A stretch of 64,000 nucleotides of DNA from Diphasiastrum complanatum (taxonomy: Eukaryota; Streptophyta; Lycopodiopsida; Lycopodiales; Lycopodiaceae), in contig CM055102.1 of assembly GCA_029204225.1 (NCBI GenBank), positions 8,815,456 to 8,879,455 on the forward strand, written 5' to 3'. The translations under genes and the position numbers were made by a program. The notes below the pieces were generated by a model. The model did no database searches and had not been told where the DNA came from. It saw only the letters and a list, made by a program, of their open reading frames with translations. This document shows, in pieces, positions 1-9,294 of the stretch (positions are counted from its first letter, which is position 1; each line of letters opens with the position of its first letter).

Positions 1-1548
1 ATTTTCAAAGCTTATGATGAGAAACAGTTTTCTTTCAAAGTTAAAGCTTTAAGATGTGATGAAGGAGGTGAATACATCTCCAACAAGTTTTATGAATATT
101 GTGAAGGTGAAGGAATAAAGAGAGAGTTTTCTTGTGCTTATTCTCCATCTCAAAATGGAGTTGCTGAGAGGAAAAACAAATCTTTATGTGAATGTGTTAA
201 AGCAATTCGAGTAGAAGCTTCTTTGCCTATTGAATATTGGGGTGAAGCTATAAATTGTGCAGACTATTTGTGCAATAGATCACCTCACAATGCACTTGCT
301 GGAAAATCACCTTTTGAAGTCTTGTTTAAGAAGAAACCTAAGGTAGATCACCTTAGAGTTTTTGATTGTGCTTGCTTTGTTCATGCGCCCTTGGAAACAA
401 GGAAAAGAGATGATCCTAATTCTATGAAAGAGATCATGGTTGGATATGCATCCAACAAGAAAGCTTACAGAATCTATGTTCCCTCTACCTCAACTACAAT
501 TGAGAGTAGAGATGTTATATTCCATGAGGATCAAAAATACATTCTTGAGGAGGCCGAGTTCAAATATTCTCACAAAGATACTCCAATCATCACCCTTGAA
601 TACTATCATGGAAAGATGGGGCCGATAATTGAGGAGGAGTCGCCTCGAATCTTTCCACCAAAGAGATCTCAAAGAGAAAGATCCCAACCTAGAAGGCTTA
701 CTTATGAAGATAGAGGCAAGCAAGTGGAAATCACCTCCACTAATTGTGCTTATTTTATTTCACATGAGGAGCCAAAGGATGTATATGATGCACTCAATTC
801 AAAGAAATGGTACCTTGCCATGAAAGAGGAATATGATGCTTTGATGACCAACAAGGCATGGGAGCTTGTGGATCTTCCATCCAACAAGCACACCATTGGT
901 TGCAAGTGGGTTTTTCGAGTCAAGTATAATCAAGATGGCACAATCAACAAGTACAAGACTAGGCTTTGTGCTAAGGGTTTTGCTCAAGTTTATGGACTTG
1001 ATTATGAGGAGATTTTTGCTCTAGTTATAAAGATGGTATCAATTAGAATCATAATTTCTGTTGCTTGTTTTTTCAATTGGCAAGTTCTTCAACTAGATGT
1101 CTCTAATGCATTTTTAAATGGATATCTAGAAGAAGAGATTTATATGGATCAGCCTATTGGGTTCATCCATGATAAAGACAAAGTTTGCTTGCTCTTCAAA
1201 AGTCTATATGGACTAAAGCAAGCTCCAAGGTCATGGTATTCTCGACTGAACACCTTTCTTGAGTCACTAGGATTTAATCTTAGTAACTATGATCCTTCCT
1301 TGTATGTCAAGTTTTTTGATAAAGATATTGTCATCCTTCTTATTTATGTTGATGATATCATTCTAACAGGAAGTTGTATCAAGTTAGTTAGGGAAACCAA
1401 GATTGCAATTGGAAAAGAGTTCAAGATGCAAGATCTTGGAAAAATTCACTACATACTAGGATTAGAGATTGACTTTCTTAAAGATAAAGCTTTTGTATGT
1501 CAATCCAAGTATGCTCTTTCAATGTTAAAAAAGTTTATAGGTTCTTAG
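1..1548 (+). pseudogene. copia pol, integrase C-terminal half and reverse transcriptase (first part)
   Basis: The frame is already open at base 1, so the 5' part lies outside the window. Integrase core residues are visible: the second Asp in RCDEGGEY (about 52-75) and the Glu in NGVAERKN (about 157-180), followed by the usual FEVLFKKKP and VFDC blocks. The reverse transcriptase has WVFRVK, the LDVSNAFLNG block, LKQAPRSWY and the catalytic YVDDI at about 1,345-1,359, then LGLEIDF. It stops at 1,546-1,548 just after LKKF because foreign DNA begins here. One diverged residue run (ALVIKMVSIR, normally APV-K-TSIR) fits an old copy. Product in life: replication enzymes of the element. The internal ATG at 223 is not a real start. 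Confidence 0.88.
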
Positions 1549-1579
1549 GGTGGAGTTTCGAGCACCAAAAGGGCCTTTG

Positions 1580-3090
1580 TCAAGATGTTGTTTTTGATTG
1601 GAACATTGAAAAAAATACCTCACGGATACTAGCATCTGAAGGTTGCACCATATACCAGTCCAAGAACGATTTAACATTCCAGATTGAATACCATCCGCAG
1701 TTGAAAGCATCGTCTTGTTGCGAAGACTGAGAAATCACAATGAAAAATTGTTAAATTATAATTCAATATAATTCTAAACTCCATGCCATCAAGCAAATAA
1801 AATATGTAAAAAGATTCTTTTTACCTTTGCATCAACAATCTCTATGTTGGTATTTACAATCAGCCCATCCGGCCTGGGCAATAGCTCCACCATCCTTTTC
1901 TACATGGATTTAACCATGGAATGGGTGGCATGAAAAGAATTCATTGTCATGCACACAGGTGTGCAGCTTCCAATCGAATCCACTTTCATAGATATGACGT
2001 GCACACTCCAATGTTTGCTGCTAGAAAATGACAAGCAATGAATTACTAGAATCTATAAGAGTTTCCAAAAAATAAATCTTACAGAAAACAAATATTACAA
2101 GAAGAAACTATCTTACTTTGAACAGTATGGGATGATGAACATTGATGCCTCCTTGCTAGTGTGCATGAAAAGCCTTCTGGCTTTCCTCTCTTTATTCAAC
2201 AGATGTCCAAAAAATGGAGATACAACAAAAATCTCCTTCGTGACTATATATGTATATCTATGTACATAGTATGCACAAGCAGATTCAACTACTCTGTCTG
2301 AGATATACGAGGTCTTCTCTTTTAGCTCCCTACAATGCGGATCTTTGATATGCATTGCAAAATTAATATCGTCTATACAAAACATAAACTCCCCTCCGAG
2401 ATCATCTATTTTCTTGGATATATACAGGTCAAAATCAATGTACCTCTCAGAATCAAAAAATGTGTCTTTAGGTTCATTCGAAAGTCTGATGTGCAACTCT
2501 TTATCAGTTGCATCAACATCAGAAACAATCATGTCCACCACTGTATTTAGGTCATCCTCATGTATAGAAGGAGAATCGTACAGTTGAAGATCAAGGGTTA
2601 TGGGAGGACTCTCAACCAGTGGAATTGCGGACGTACTAGCCAGATCTTTTCTAATGGGAGGAAGTGAGGGTGAAGAGCTAGGAGACCTGGGCTTGGGTTG
2701 TGAATGCTTGGGCTATGCTCGCATTCTCTTTTTGCGGGGTAAGACAGGCCCCCTTTTAAGAGGAACTTGTCTTTGTGTGAATCCAAACTTAAAAATGCTG
2801 TCATAGGTGTTTCGAAGCCTCATGACAAGAAGCATGTCCTTGGGCATCAGTGTCACCCTCTTGCCATGAATGGAGCACAGCATCGAATCCTCAAACAATT
2901 TTGTCTGGAAGTCCTCATATGTAGTATGGAGGGCCTCCAATGTAGTGATATTCCACCTCACTACATAGGGTAGATGGGTGGTCATATCTTGTGTAACCTC
3001 CCTCACAGCCCGATAGAAAGCTGCTTTCGGGATCAGAAGTTTGGTGCTCCTTTGCAAGGCCCTGATGTCCCTCAACCATGGACGGCCCTA
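1580..3090 (-). pseudogene. Gene A: CENH3-like histone fold fused to a Ulp1/SENP-type (C48) cysteine peptidase
   Basis: Three exons on the minus strand: 3,090-2,116; 2,020-1,825; 1,726-1,580, with donors GTAAGA and GTAAAA and acceptors CTAG and TCAG, all keeping one frame. Exon 1 opens with a histone H3 core: LRDIRALQRSTKLLIP (alpha-N), AAFYRAVREVTQDM (alpha-1), a long loop 1 with VRW, then LFEDSMLCSIHGKRVTLMPKD (alpha-2 end, loop 2, alpha-3), split here only by being quoted in pieces. The LLIP, RW and DSMLC features and the long loop 1 resemble plant CENH3 more than canonical H3. A Pro/Ser-rich linker follows. The peptidase part has IPYCSNKHWSVHVIS (His, 2,013-2,008), NSF where Asp is usual (1,941-1,939), and QQDDAFNCGW (Cys, 1,699-1,697). 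In-frame TAG codons lie at 3,088, 2,710 and 1,900, so it is a pseudogene. The true start is unknown. No upstream ATG is convincing. Confidence 0.8.
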
Positions 3091-3200
3091 GTCTTCTGCG
3101 TCTTTGCGGACGTACGAGTTTAGATGTCTAGGGACGGGACGGTTGAACAAAACTGGTAAGCCTAGCGGTTTGTTTCGTCCGAGCCATTGAGGCCAGAAAT

Positions 3201-3415
3201 CTATACCACGCGAGGACAGAGACACAGTAAAAGAGACACTGAGAACTCTAACGGTGATATCGCTACAACGCGAGAGAGTGGCAGATTCAGGCAGGGAGAG
3301 GCAGGGGCTCACATGATGGCGATACTAGAAAAGTCAGGCTGATATCGTTATGACGCGAGAGGGTGTAAGGAACAGGCATGGGGACGAGGTTGCTCGCGTG
3401 ATGGCGATATCATGA
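3201..3415. promoter_or_regulatory. Left cluster of the 18-bp motif ATATCGnnAnnACGCGAG, upstream of gene A
   Basis: Copies visible: GATATCGCTACAACGCGAG at about 3,256-3,274; GATATCGTTATGACGCGAG at 3,341-3,359; inverted copy CTCGCGTGATGGCGATATC at 3,393-3,411; a decayed inverted copy CTCACATGATGGCGATAC at 3,308-3,325; and a partial TATACCACGCGAG at 3,203-3,215. The same motif recurs on the other side of the nested CACTA, next to gene B. The arrangement, many copies in both orientations between two divergent genes, suggests binding sites for a protein of the element or host factor. This is inference. Confidence 0.65.
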
Positions 3416-3527
3416 ATGCAGGTCGTATGGAAACAATCAAACGTGACAGCAAATTTTGAGAAAACCTGTACAATCTCCGGGATGGACTTATATAGGGGTA
3501 AAAAGTTGGCACGTATGAATACCAACG

Positions 3528-3680
3528 ACACGTGGCCCAATTAGTAACTGACATGTGGAACCACACATCTATATACGCATGTGTAAAACTGCACGTTTGG
3601 ATCACAACATGTGGGATCCCACATGGGGACACATGGCCGAATGGATCAGCGACATGTTCTCGCACGTATAGGCTCGCACA
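3528..3680. repeat. CACGTG/CATGTG-rich repeat, left of the CACTA insertion
   Basis: This stretch reads GACACGTGGCCCAAT, then ACATGTGG, GCATGTGTAAAACTGCACG and GACACATGGCCGAATGG. The same succession is found at 8,745-8,960, right of the CACTA, so before insertion this was one array of related units. CACGTG is the plant G-box core. It lies in the shared 5' region of genes A and B. Confidence 0.55.
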
Positions 3681-4230
3681 CACTACAAGAAAAGGTGACA
3701 AAAATTGTGGAAATGTTTTGCCAAAAAAATTGCATGAACGGATTTTGCAATTTTTTTGGCAAATCCGCAATTTCGGTCCCGCAATTTTTTTGGCTAAATT
3801 AACAATAAAAGAATTGCGAAAACCCATCCGCAATTCTTTGGCATAATAATTGTGGAACCATTCCACAATTTGTTTGGCTGATATTTTTTGCCAAATTTTT
3901 TGGGCAAAAATTGTCAAAAAAATTGCGGAAATTCATTTCCACAATTGTTGGGGCCAAAATTGCGGATATTTTTCTACAATTTTTTGTGCAAAAATTGCGA
4001 AAAAAATTGCGAAAATTTGTTTTCGTAATTTTTTTCAAAATAGTGTCAAAAATTTGTGAAAAATAAATTCGCAATAGAATATAAATTGCGCATTTATTTT
4101 CCACAATTTCTATACACTATTTTGAAAAAAATTGCGGAAACGAATTTCCGCAATTGTTTTGGCAATTTTTGCCAAAAAAATTACGAATAAATACCTGCAA
4201 TTTGTTGGCTAAAATTGCAAAAAATATCAC
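3681..4230. repeat. Left subterminal repeat array of the CACTA element
   Basis: Dense direct and inverted copies of a motif around AATTGCGGAAA / TTTCCGCAATT, spaced roughly 20-40 bp. In En/Spm elements such arrays are the binding sites of the smaller transposon protein. Open frames here are by-products of the repeats and encode nothing recognisable. Confidence 0.8.
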
Positions 4231-5030
4231 CAACCCTAAACCTTAAACCTCAATAGCAAGTTCTTTACCTCAGATAACGGCTGAGCTAAACATGACTGTC
4301 GTGGCGTCGGATCCTTCTCTATAGTTGCACGCTACATGACATACGAAAAAAATTATTAAATTGTTAGAAAACTTATCTCTATCTCTCTAATGAGGTCCAT
4401 ACTTTTTATAAGGCTTTCACAATTTAGAGTATGACATCCCATGCATTGTCTTGTGTCTCAAAGTACATTTGTAATAATTAGACTCTTAGAAAGAAGTGAG
4501 GTTAAATCTCTTTAACTGTAGATAAAGACTGAACTGAACCCAACTGTTGTAGCATTGGATCCTCCTCTACAGCAATATGATGCATGATCTCTCTCTTTTT
4601 CATTTTCTCTTTCTCTCTCTTTGTCTCTCTCCCTCTCCCTCTCTTTATGTAGATAGCTAGGACCGTACCAAGTTTTAAAAGAAAGAGATGGAGAGAGAGA
4701 AAGAAGAAATGAGAAAGCGAACTAATCTGGGATAAACTTTTTATCATCTTCATCTACATTTGTACAGTCTCTCAGAGTTCTTCCATTTATTCACTTTGTC
4801 TCTATATCTCCTTCCTCATTTCATCTACTTGGGAAGAATACTGCATCTCTTTTCTATAGACACTTAGGCCTCTTACTCTCTTTCGTCTACACAAGAAAAA
4901 AAAAACATAGCTAATCAAATTTACATGCAAAATCATATACATGTTCATCATTACATTTTATAAAATTAAATACATTTAAACCATAATTTCAAAAAATATA
5001 TGTTATTATATCTCATGCTGGATGTTACCT
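4231..5030. other. Non-coding CACTA interior with CT-rich tract
   Basis: AT-rich sequence with a CT/GA-rich low-complexity block around 4,585-4,710. No conserved coding signal was seen. It probably holds the 3' part of the minus-strand CACTA gene's transcript. Confidence 0.4.
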
Positions 5031-5714
5031 TCAAAGTCTCAGCCACAGGTCAGGATCCAACTCGCCTGTTTTTAGTTTACCAAAACCTTTACTAGTATGA
5101 GCATTCACATAGATCTCGGCAACAATTGGAGCCCTATTCTTTTCTTGTGTCTGAAATTTGGCACTCAACAATAGACAAAAATAAATGACATCATGAAAAA
5201 TGAGGTTTCCCATATCGGAGTATACAAATGCAAGTTCTGTTTTATAAACACATACCAGTCTCATATTAATGCCCACATATCCAGCTCGACCAACATTCGG
5301 CATCTTTTGTTGTTTTGATTTGTTAATTTTGTTTTGTTGACTCAATTTCTAAGCAAATTATTGTACACACATCAAGCAAATGAATAATAAGTCAATAGTA
5401 AGATAAATAAATCATGCACTAACTAGAGATGACCAAGCATTCAAGTCAAATTTTGGTTTCAAAATACATAGATAAAACAAAAAAGTGGAATACAGCTTGG
5501 AAAGTTTTGCTTTTTAAATATTGATGTAGAAGCTGGCATCTCTCCTTTTCCATCCACTCAAGACATTTTGGTGTTAAATTTTCTGCCTCTACTTTATCAA
5601 TGTCGTTCTTGAGTCCCTGTCTCCAAGAACAAAAACTAGACGACAATTTGTCCTTGAAGTACTGTGATGAAAACTGGCAATCATATTCTGCCTGTGATAT
5701 GAAATAAAACTCAT

Positions 5715-5804
<90 letters not shown>

Positions 5805-5819
5805 CTCTTTCACTTGAAA

Positions 5820-5853
<34 letters not shown>

Positions 5854-6640
5854 ATCTATATGAGATTCAAATAAAAGTAGAGTAGTACCAACAATGCTTG
5901 ACGAATTGCCTTGATTTGCACCTTTGGTACATCTCTGATTGTTGGATAATGTAGATCCAACTTGGCCTTCATCAACATGAGCATGCACATCTTATCTATC
6001 AATATTTAATCATTGAAGGTGTGCTCAAGGGGATTAGGGAATCGTCTCTTTAAATCATCTATGACCCGACGCTTCTCAATGATAGGGACAACCCTCCAGT
6101 TTCTGAACATATTCCTATCAAATGCCCCATGACAGAGCTCTCTCATATAAGGTAGGACGTCCTTCCTCTTAACATTCTCAACTATATCCCCTGACATATC
6201 AATGTCATAGTATAATATCGGATCGGCTCTAACAAGTGAGGCGTTGTAACCAGGCGGTGGTGCGTCACGCACGGGTGAGTTATCTCTATATCTAGGCTCC
6301 TCAAAATCATCGTCACCTCCACAAGCAAAAAAACAAGCACCTAAATGACTCTTATGTGGTGCTGACCTAGCAACGCGAGGTGTGGAGGTCTGAGGAGTGG
6401 ACCTATGTGTGAGGGCCTCTATGATGGTATGGGTGAGGGCCTCTGTGATGGTACATGTGAATGTGCACTAGTAGGGGGCCTCTGAGGACTACCCTATTGT
6501 GAGGCCACTGGAGAGTTTAGCATGGACCTATACTGCTGGAGAACAAAATCCATTTGTTCTCTCTGCCTAACAGATGCACTACTTAACCAGTTCATACACT
6601 CTTCATGAGACGGAGACCCAAGAGATGGAGGGTCAGACAT
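5031..6640 (-). pseudogene. CACTA-encoded plant transposase-family protein (Ptta/En-Spm type, PF03004-like), decayed
   Basis: Minus-strand pieces in order: a start region near 6,640 (SDPPSLGSPSHEECMNW, VRQREQMDFVLQQY), then RDAPPPGYNASL and FRNWRVVPIIEKRRVIDDL with LKRRFPNPLEHTF (6,272-6,006), a middle part with AENLTPKCLEWMEKERCQLL (5,700-5,500), and a last part APIVAEIYVNAHTSKGFG with LDPDLWLRL (5,150-5,031). The order WRVIP / LKRRF / IYVNAHT is that of the smaller protein common in plant CACTA elements, which binds subterminal repeats. Stops in the first part, frame changes and a CT/CA microsatellite inside an intron or exon (5,720-5,851) break it. The family call comes from memory of its motifs. 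Confidence 0.65.
5720..5851. repeat. Compound microsatellite (CT)n(CA)n
   Basis: A CT run of about 28 bp passes directly into a CA run of about 50 bp, then a short unique spacer, then another CA run of about 30 bp. The Arg-Glu and Cys-Val repeats predicted here are shadows of the microsatellite. Confidence 0.95.
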
Positions 6641-7520
6641 CTGCATATTATAAATGAACTACGATTAAGATAACAATGATGAACATAAAACATAAAATTA
6701 ACTATAACCACAATCCTAAACATAAACTTTATTCTCTTTTTATTTAATTTCTCTCTAATAACCCTTACCTCTGATCCACTGTTTCTAAATCTTTAATTTA
6801 AATTTTTTATACTAAATCTCTTATATCATGTCCTCATGTATACCCTTTCTATAAATTCTTTAATCTAAACTCTAAACACTAAAGCCCTTTTCAACTGTCT
6901 TACTTGTTTTCATGATTTTAAAACGTTTATCTTTATCAAGCTGTAGCATATGCTCTTCATATTATTTTGGAAAGTTTCAATTGAAAGAAAATACCCACAA
7001 ACAAAGCAACAAGATTTTAATAAAACAAAACAACAATTTTTCAACAAAACAAAAAAACAAGATTCACAATAAACAATGCTCACCTTGTCTCCAAAAACTT
7101 TGTTTCAAAAGCTTTACCCCAAGAAACTTTACTCCAACTGAGGATACTATGATAAAAGTGAGAAAAAAGTGTGTCAATGAGAGAGAGAGACAGACAGAGA
7201 CAAAGAGGGAGAGGGGAGCAAGCTTTACTCCAAGCTTTACTCAAACTACTTTAACTCTAATAAAAGGGAAACAAAAGAGTGTCAATGAGAGAGATAAAAG
7301 GATAAAGAGTCATCAAGGTTTTCAAAAAACTTACTTTACTCCAAGCCCTACTCCAAGCTTTACACCCTTTAAAATGGCTTTACTCCTTTTGAGAAGCTTT
7401 CTTATGTTCTCTAAAAGGTTTACAAGCTTTAAATAGCTTTACCTCAAGCTTTTGAAAGCTTTTGAAAAGCTTTAACTCTGATGAAAAAAAAAACAAAAGA
7501 CTGTCAATGAGAGAGAGAAA
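6641..7520. other. Non-coding CACTA interior, AT-rich
   Basis: No coding signal. TGTCAATGAGAGAGA recurs near 7,172, 7,279 and 7,504, and AAGCTTTACTCCAAGC-type phrases recur between 7,210 and 7,460, so the sequence grew by short local duplications. Confidence 0.45.
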
Positions 7521-7835
7521 AGAACATAAACAACAATAAACATAAATGTAACAAAGCAAAACAATTAAATTTTTGAATGTTGGCTATGGTGCTTACCTTT
7601 GCGTCCAATGCTTAACTTTTTGCTCAAGCCTTGGCTATGGTAAGAAGGTAAAGAGCTTTGGCTGTGACAAAAGAACGTAAACAATAATAAACACAAATGT
7701 ATCAAAGAAAAACAAGTAAACTTTTGAATGTCGGCTATGGTGCTCAGCTTTTTGTCCAATGCTCCACTTTTTCTCCAAGCCCTAGCTATGGTGAAAAGGT
7801 AGAGAGCTTGGTTGTGACAAAAAAGCATAAGAAAG
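7521..7835. repeat. Two tandem ~150-bp units inside the CACTA
   Basis: The unit starting AACATAAACAACAATAAAC at 7,523 is repeated from 7,674 as AACGTAAACAATAATAAAC. Both continue through TTTTGAATGT(T/C)GGCTATGGTGCT, GTCCAATGCT and GGCTATGGT-type phrases to GTGACAAAA. Period about 151 bp. Confidence 0.7.
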
Positions 7836-7959
7836 ATCAAGCATCATTAGAAGAGCCATAGTGAGCAGCACCATCGCTAGGCGCAAAAATATCCTCCTCT
7901 TCGCGCTCAAAAATCGAAAATCGAAATTTAAAGAAGCCGTGACGCGCCAAGCAATTCGG

Positions 7960-8744
7960 CTTTCGAAAATCGACGCTAGCCAAAAAATTGCAGAAATTTT
8001 TTTTCGCAATTCTTGCCATGATGGCAAAAATTGCGGAAGTTTGCCGCAATTTTTGTCCGCAATTTTTCGCAATTTTGTCCGCAATTTTCTCTGCAATTTG
8101 CAATAATTTCTGCAATTTATGCCATGTCTAAAAATTGCGGAATTTTTTTCTGCAGTTTTGTCTGCGATTTCTACCACGACGGGAGAAATTGTAGAAAACT
8201 TTTTGCAATTTTTTCTGCAATTTTAGCCGCGGAAAGTTTTCCGCAATTTCTGCCATGGCCTAAAAATTTCGCAATTTTCTACCACAATGAAAAAAATTGC
8301 AAAAAACTTTCTACAGTTTTTTTTGCAATTTTTGCTGCTGAAACATTTTTCGCAATTTCTGCCATGGTCTAAAAATTGCAAAAATTTGTTTCCACAATTT
8401 TGTTTGCAATTTTTACCACTACGGGAGAAGTTGCGAAAAATTTTATTCAATGTTTTCTACAATTTCTTCCGCGAAAACATCTTTCACAATTTTGGCCACG
8501 ACCAAAGAATTGCGAAAAAAAATTTCCACACTTTTTTTCGCAAATTCTGTGATGACGACAAAAATTGCAGAAGTTTTTTGCAATTTTTTCCGCAATTTTT
8601 GTCATGATGGTAGAAATTGCGGACGATTTTCTACAATTTCTACCATAACGTTATAAATCGCAATTTTTTGGCTTTCCGCAATTTCGACCAAAAAATATTG
8701 CAGAAACTTTTTTATCGCAATTTTTGCCACCTTTTCTTGTAATG
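7960..8744. repeat. Right subterminal repeat array of the CACTA element
   Basis: Roughly 780 bp of AAAAATTGC(G/A)GAA and TTCCGCAATTTTT units in both orientations, many followed by CCATGATGG- or CCACGACGG-type spacers. It mirrors the left array and ends at the terminal inverted repeat. Confidence 0.8.
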
Positions 8745-8960
8745 ACATGTGGTCACGTGGCCCAATCGGTACTTGATGTGTGAGGCCATACTTCTGTATC
8801 CGTAAGTGTGAAACTTGCACGTGTGGCCACGTGGCCAAATGGTTTGGTGACGTGTGTTTTGGCACGTGTTAGCTCGCACGTGTGGGCACATGGCCGAATG
8901 GCAGATTGATGCGTATTGTAGCATGTGTGGTCTCGCACATGTGGATGGTTGTACTACGCG
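8745..8960. repeat. CACGTG/CATGTG-rich repeat, right of the CACTA insertion
   Basis: Contains GTCACGTGGCCCAAT, GCACGTGTGGCCACGTGGCC, GACGTGTG, GCACGTGTTAGCTCGCACG and GCACATGGCCGAATGG. It aligns with 3,528-3,680. Together they form the A/B promoter region. At least four perfect CACGTG hexamers are present. Confidence 0.55.
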
Positions 8961-9113
8961 CCATAGATCTGATCCGCTGTTGGATCGACGAGTGTACGAC
9001 TTGGATTTTATTGGTTTTAGCTATATAAATGTTGTTTGATCAGTTAAAACATTTCGCTAAGTTTCGAATTTTCACTCCCTGTAGCTCTGTGTGTGTGAAC
9101 ATTACTATTTCTT

Positions 9114-9221
9114 TGCAGTATCGCTACCACGCGAGAATCTTTCACAGATTCTAGATGATCTAAGATCCCTCGCGTCGTTCTGATATCAGGTCATTCACCA
9201 ATATCGCCATCACGCGAGGAT
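9114..9221. promoter_or_regulatory. Right cluster of the 18-bp motif, upstream of gene B
   Basis: GTATCGCTACCACGCGAGA at about 9,119-9,137; ATATCGCCATCACGCGAGG at 9,201-9,219; and an inverted, diverged copy CCTCGCGTCGTTCTGATATC at 9,168-9,187. The last perfect copy is about 75 bp before the proposed start codon of gene B. A TATA-like GCTATATAAATG lies at 9,020-9,031, a plausible promoter for B. Confidence 0.65.
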
Positions 9222-9294
9222 TTCCTGTTTGTCTTCTTACTTCCTGCCACCCCGTGTTGTAGCGATACTTGGCCCTACTGGTCATACGTTCGAG

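Larger units (their letters stand above)
3681..8744. mobile_element. CACTA (En/Spm) DNA transposon, nested in the A/B/C element
   Basis: The left end is CACTACAAGAAAAGGTGACA (3,681 onward). The right end on the minus strand is CATTACAAGAAAAGGTGGCA (from 8,744), a single C-to-T change in the first five bases. Both continue into AAAAATTGCG. The 3-bp target duplication ACA is present at 3,678-3,680 and 8,745-8,747, as is usual for this superfamily. Long subterminal arrays of AAATTGCGGAAA-type motifs flank a single decayed minus-strand gene. No full-length TNPD-type transposase is seen in the 5 kb, so it probably could not move on its own. Confidence 0.93.

Noticed and set aside
1580-3090. Gene A as an endogenous giant-virus insertion, since some large DNA viruses encode histones and cysteine proteases
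   Set aside because: The gene has plant-type introns, the histone part looks like plant CENH3, and it sits in a small element with inverted ends inside copia. No viral capsid or polymerase gene is present.
1900-3090. TAG read as a sense codon (recoding) in gene A
   Set aside because: Plant nuclear genes use TAG as stop. Decay by mutation explains three stops, and genes B and C of the same element are broken by other stops and frameshifts.
3348-4104. Several open frames in the left CACTA end
   Set aside because: They follow the AATTGCGGAAA repeat array and have no protein-like composition. Similar frames appear in the right array.
5721-5800. Protein with (CV)n and (RE)n repeats
   Set aside because: Produced by translating the (CT)n(CA)n microsatellite.
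7782-8925. Overlapping open frames on both strands in the right CACTA end and G-box array
   Set aside because: Same cause: subterminal repeats lacking stops.
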